Virus record (IMG/VR): IMGVR_UViG_3300030099_001048
Coordinates: 1-30,787 of that record
Direction: 5' to 3' (one strand)
Source: a virus
Length of the DNA: 30,787 nucleotides
Positions within the stretch are counted from its first letter, which is position 1; each line of letters begins with the position of its first letter. The position numbers and the translations under genes are program-made. The notes below the pieces were generated by a model. The model had not been told where the DNA came from, did not search any database, and worked only from the letters and a program-made list of their open reading frames with translations. Shown in pieces: positions 30,427-30,787 of the stretch.

Positions 30427-30787
30427 CTATGCTGATTTTAATAAGTTCTCTGACCTTATCTATTGTGTTGAATAGACTATTCCTGCTAATACCGGTTTTT
30501 GTCGCTAAACTGTCTAATGTATTTCCTTCATAATAATATAACTCGAATACCTTTTTGTCATACCAATATACCTTTTCTAGTGCTACGTCAATCTTTTCTA
30601 GTTTTTCCCATTGTGCTATTTCTTCATCATTAGGCAAATTAAATATGCTTTTCGCGTAATTATCTTTTGGACATTGTACCATATTAACTCCGTAAAGGTT
30701 TGTGTAATATTTTTTGTATTTATAATAAAAAGGACTCCGTTTACTTGTAAGCGCTCTATTAAGTACAACCGCGCCATATCTTATAAT
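30419..30787 (-). CDS. Sigma-factor-like protein, C-terminal part (cut by contig end)
   Basis: The frame is open to the contig end, and its first 34 codons (30787-30687) lie in the repeat. The continuous gene runs 278-1 then 30686-30419. The last ~60 residues (VYWYDKKVFELYYYEGNTLD, SLATKTGISRNSLFNTIDKV) form a helix-turn-helix like sigma-70 region 4: an activating acidic/aromatic helix, then recognition helix ISRNSLFNTI. At 181 residues it is close in size to T4 gp55, the late sigma factor, although I see no direct similarity. It probably reprograms host RNA polymerase. An anti-host or terS-like DNA-binding role is the alternative. Confidence 0.75.
   Translation of the reverse strand: MIRYGAVVLNRALTSKRSPFYYKYKKYYTNLYGVNMVQCPKDNYAKSIFNLPNDEEIAQWEKLEKIDVALEKVYWYDKKVFELYYYEGNTLDSLATKTGISRNSLFNTIDKVRELIKISIDE
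30687..30787. repeat. Right copy of 101-bp terminal direct repeat
   Basis: Repeats positions 1-101 with an offset of 30,686 and a single change at 30785. The repeat lies wholly inside the sigma-like gene, which argues against it being a natural fixed chromosome end. Confidence 0.95.

Noticed and set aside
1-30787. Prophage or integrated element
   Set aside because: No integrase, attachment-site repeat, repressor or host flank was seen, and the ends overlap as in a circular phage genome.
1-30787. CRISPR array, tRNA or rRNA genes
   Set aside because: No regularly spaced direct repeats and no cloverleaf-like or rRNA sequence were recognised on either strand.

Overview
This window looks like a complete, circularly closed genome of a tailed phage (siphovirus-like) infecting a member of Bacteroidota, most likely a marine Flavobacteriia. 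The evidence is low GC (about one third by eye), every convincing gene on the minus strand, many 1-14 base overlaps between genes, a Bacteroidota-type promoter (TTG, 20-base spacer, TATCTTTG), no Shine-Dalgarno dependence, and virion protein families typical of flavophages. The last 101 bases repeat the first 101 with one mismatch, and the gene cut by the contig start is completed across the join, so the unit genome is about 30,686 bp. I see no integrase, excisionase, repressor or tRNA, so nothing supports a temperate lifestyle.

Transcription runs from high to low coordinates. The clearest promoter is in the ~100 base gap at 5029-5129. From it run the early genes: four small unknown proteins (5028-3818), an annealing/ERF-like protein, an OB-fold SSB-like protein with an acidic tip, a DnaA-C-like protein, a winged-helix replication initiator with an AT-rich possible origin inside its gene, small replication-associated proteins, a NinG/Rap-like nuclease, an unknown protein, and a sigma-factor-like protein spanning the contig ends. 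There is no polymerase, primase or helicase, so replication must use host machinery.

Continuing leftward from 30426 are small zinc-ribbon and DUF3310 proteins, then a possible nucleic-acid modification island (29537-26193): ParB-like protein with zinc ribbon, DPPW methyltransferase, GNAT protein, PAPS-reductase/DUF3440 protein and an IbrB-like ParB protein. It runs directly into terS and terL.

The morphogenesis block (24528-6822) begins with a probable tail-assembly chaperone pair expressed by -1 frameshifting at a T9 run. It continues with tail and neck proteins, two large tail-tip proteins, a fibre, the tape measure, an XkdF-like protease, scaffold, major capsid protein, probable tail tube protein, accessory virion proteins, portal and head-tail connector. 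Two intrinsic terminators bracket the probable tail tube gene. Lysis genes follow (small membrane protein, M15 peptidase, holin-like protein), then a metallophosphoesterase, which returns to the early promoter.

The most unusual observations are: (1) GATC is strongly depleted, and all 18 copies found by eye lie inside CAGATC on one strand; GGCC was not found at all; (2) a T_TTT_TTT frameshift signal at the junction of the chaperone genes; (3) a repeated TATTATATA-N-T-ATG element spaced as if it were a promoter for leaderless mRNAs, in a phage that encodes its own sigma-like factor; (4) the modification island.
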